Assembly: GCF_963576545.1 (NCBI RefSeq)
Contig: NW_026870486.1
Coordinates: forward strand, 124,001-188,000
Length of the DNA: 64,000 bases
Direction: 5' to 3'
From: Limanda limanda
Lineage: Eukaryota > Chordata > Actinopteri > Pleuronectiformes > Pleuronectidae
The translations under genes and the position numbers were made by a program. Shown piece by piece: positions 62,938-64,000 of the stretch; the stretch's first letter is position 1, and each line of letters opens with the position of its first letter. The notes beneath the pieces are model-generated. The model searched no databases, was not told the origin of the DNA, and saw nothing but the letters and a program-made list of their open reading frames with translations.

Positions 62938-63891
62938 AAGTCTCTCCGACCTTCACAAAAAAAGTTATTCAAGAATATCTCCTCAGATTTGGGGGAATTT
63001 CGGCGGTCGACCTCTTTCGAAGGTCGTACAAGCTCGGGGATGGTACCAATCGATCCGCAGGACCCAAATTAGTCCAGATGCAACCACTTTCCAAGTCTCT
63101 CCGACCTTCACAAAAAAAGTTATTCAAGAATATCTCTTTCTCCTATGTGCTTTCATCCCTAACCCTAACCCTAACCCTTCCGAAAGTCGGAGAAGCTCAA
63201 AGATGGTACCGATCGATGCGCGCTACCCCATTTAGTGGGGGTAGAGCCTACTTGCAAGTCTCTCCGACCTTCACAAAAAAAGTTATTCAAGAATATCTCT
63301 TTCTCCTATGTGCTTTCATCCCTAACCCTAACCCTAACCCTTCCGAAAGTCGGAGAAGCTCAAGGATGGTACCGATCGATGCGCGCTACCCCATTTAGTG
63401 GGGGTAGAGCCTACTTGCAAGTCTCTCCGACCTTCACAAAAAAAGTTATTCAAGAATATCTCCTCAGATTTGGGGGAATTTCGTCGGTCGACCTCTTCCG
63501 AAGGTCGTACAAGCTCGGGGATGGTACCAATCGATCCGCAGGACCCAAATTAGTCCAGATGCAACCACTTTCCAAGTCTCTCCGACCTTCACAAAAAAAG
63601 TTATTCAAGAATATCTCTTTCTCCTATGTGCTTTCATCCCTAACCCTAACCCTAACCCTTCCGAAAGTCGGAGAAGCTCAAGGATGGTACCGATCGATGC
63701 GCGCTACCCCATTTAGTGGGGGTAGAGCCTACTTGCAAGTCTCTCCGACCTTCACAAAAAAAGTTATTCAAGAATATCTCCTCAGATTTGGGGGAATTTC
63801 GGCGGTCGACCTCTTTCGAAGGTCGTAAAAGCTCGGGGATGGTACCAATCGATCCGCAGGACCCAAATTAGTCCAGATGCAACCACTTTCC
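62938..63891 (+). repeat. Right-end B variants with TTTCGGCGGTCG
   Basis: The B monomers at 62938 and 63737 have TTTCGGCGG for TTTCGTCGG together with CTCTTTCG; the one at 63737 also has GTCGTAAAAG, which puts a stop codon in the usual AB-spanning frame. The B between them (63419) is ordinary. This pair is not seen elsewhere in the window. Confidence 0.8.
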
Positions 63892-64000
63892 AAGTCTCTC
63901 CGACCTTCACAAAAAAAGTTATTCAAGAATATCTCTTTCTCCTATGTGCTTTCATCCCTAACCCTAACCCTAACCCTTCCGAAAGTCGGAAAAGCTCAAG
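63892..64000 (+). repeat. Partial A monomer at the right window edge
   Basis: The first 109 bp of an A monomer, with a full telomeric tract and the GGAAAAG variant. The array runs on past base 64000. Confidence 0.95.

Larger units (their letters stand above)
1..64000 (+). repeat. Two-monomer (A/B) satellite array with embedded telomeric tracts
   Basis: The complete window is head-to-tail tandem repeat with no inverted monomer and no foreign insertion seen. Two monomer types occur: A (163 bp) and B (155 bp). Every B is flanked by A on both sides; the closest B starts are 318 bp apart, so BB never occurs. Reading B to B, the numbers of intervening A monomers in order are: 4,2,3,3,3,1,4,2,3,4,2,4,3,3,3,1,3,5,3,2,2,3,5,4,3,2,2,2,2,2,3,1,2,2,6,2,2,2,3,2,3,1,2,2,6,2,7,2,7,2,2,2,2,7,2,7,2,2,3,5,2,2,2,3,3,1,9,2,2,2,3,3,3,3,2,3,2,2,2,3,2,4,3,3,3,3,2,3,4,1,2,3,4,1,3,3,3,2,3,4,2,1. 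Consensus GC by hand count is 77/163 (A) and 74/155 (B). No stretch holds a credible gene. Strand is given by the CCCTAA orientation. That this is subtelomeric heterochromatin is inference. Confidence 0.97.

Noticed and set aside
1..64000. True terminal telomere
   Set aside because: Telomeric repeats occur only as 15-21 bp tracts inside longer monomers; there is no run of pure CCCTAA anywhere in the window.
1..64000. Fungal repeat-induced point mutation
   Set aside because: RIP would produce dense C-to-T changes mainly at CpA and very AT-rich copies. The copies are nearly identical, GC is about 47 percent, and many CpA sites are intact.

Overview
The whole 64 kb window is one uninterrupted satellite DNA array. 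I find no protein-coding gene, RNA gene, transposon, CRISPR array or unique sequence in it. Two related monomers alternate head to tail on the same strand: an A monomer of 163 bp (about 294 complete copies) and a B monomer of 155 bp (103 copies). Each A monomer carries a 21-bp tract, (CCCTAA)3CCC, which is the C-strand of a TTAGGG-type telomere. B monomers have no telomeric tract. The count closes: 291 A and 102 B between the first and last B start, less 46 bp of visible small deletions, give 63,197 bp, which is exactly the measured spacing.

The window is clearly from a eukaryote: kilobase-scale satellite homogenisation, higher-order repeats and TTAGGG telomere motifs are all present. TTAGGG repeats occur in vertebrates, many invertebrates, many fungi, various protists and some plants, and nothing else here narrows it, so I do not name a lineage. 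The most economical reading is a subtelomeric (or possibly pericentromeric) heterochromatic array. If the internal tracts share the orientation of the true telomere, the chromosome end lies towards base 1.

Layout. 0-10 kb: runs of mostly 2-4 A per B, with a 3.5-3.7 kb block present twice (offset about 5.46-5.63 kb). 10.3-17.5 kb: nested duplications with offsets 3220, 807 and 4027 bp. 16.6-19.2 kb: a very regular AAB trimer of 481 bp. 20-27 kb: a 1.8 kb block copied at +5619/5625. 27.4-37.2 kb: a nearly perfect tandem higher-order repeat of 4997 bp (24 A + 7 B). 36-46.5 kb: copies at +3057, +4671 and +6921, with a visible mosaic junction near 42.8 kb. 46.9-62.9 kb: copies at +7064, +6426 and a tandem 2250-bp unit (10 A + 4 B). 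The last kilobase shows B variants not seen earlier. The array continues past both window edges.

The many open frames of 60-320 codons are by-products of the repeat. 163 and 155 are not multiples of 3, but A+B (318) is, so frames run through AB junctions and stop inside AA pairs. The biology here is structural: a dense, strand-biased lattice of G-quadruplex-capable telomeric tracts, roughly one per nucleosome length, spread and reshuffled by unequal exchange.
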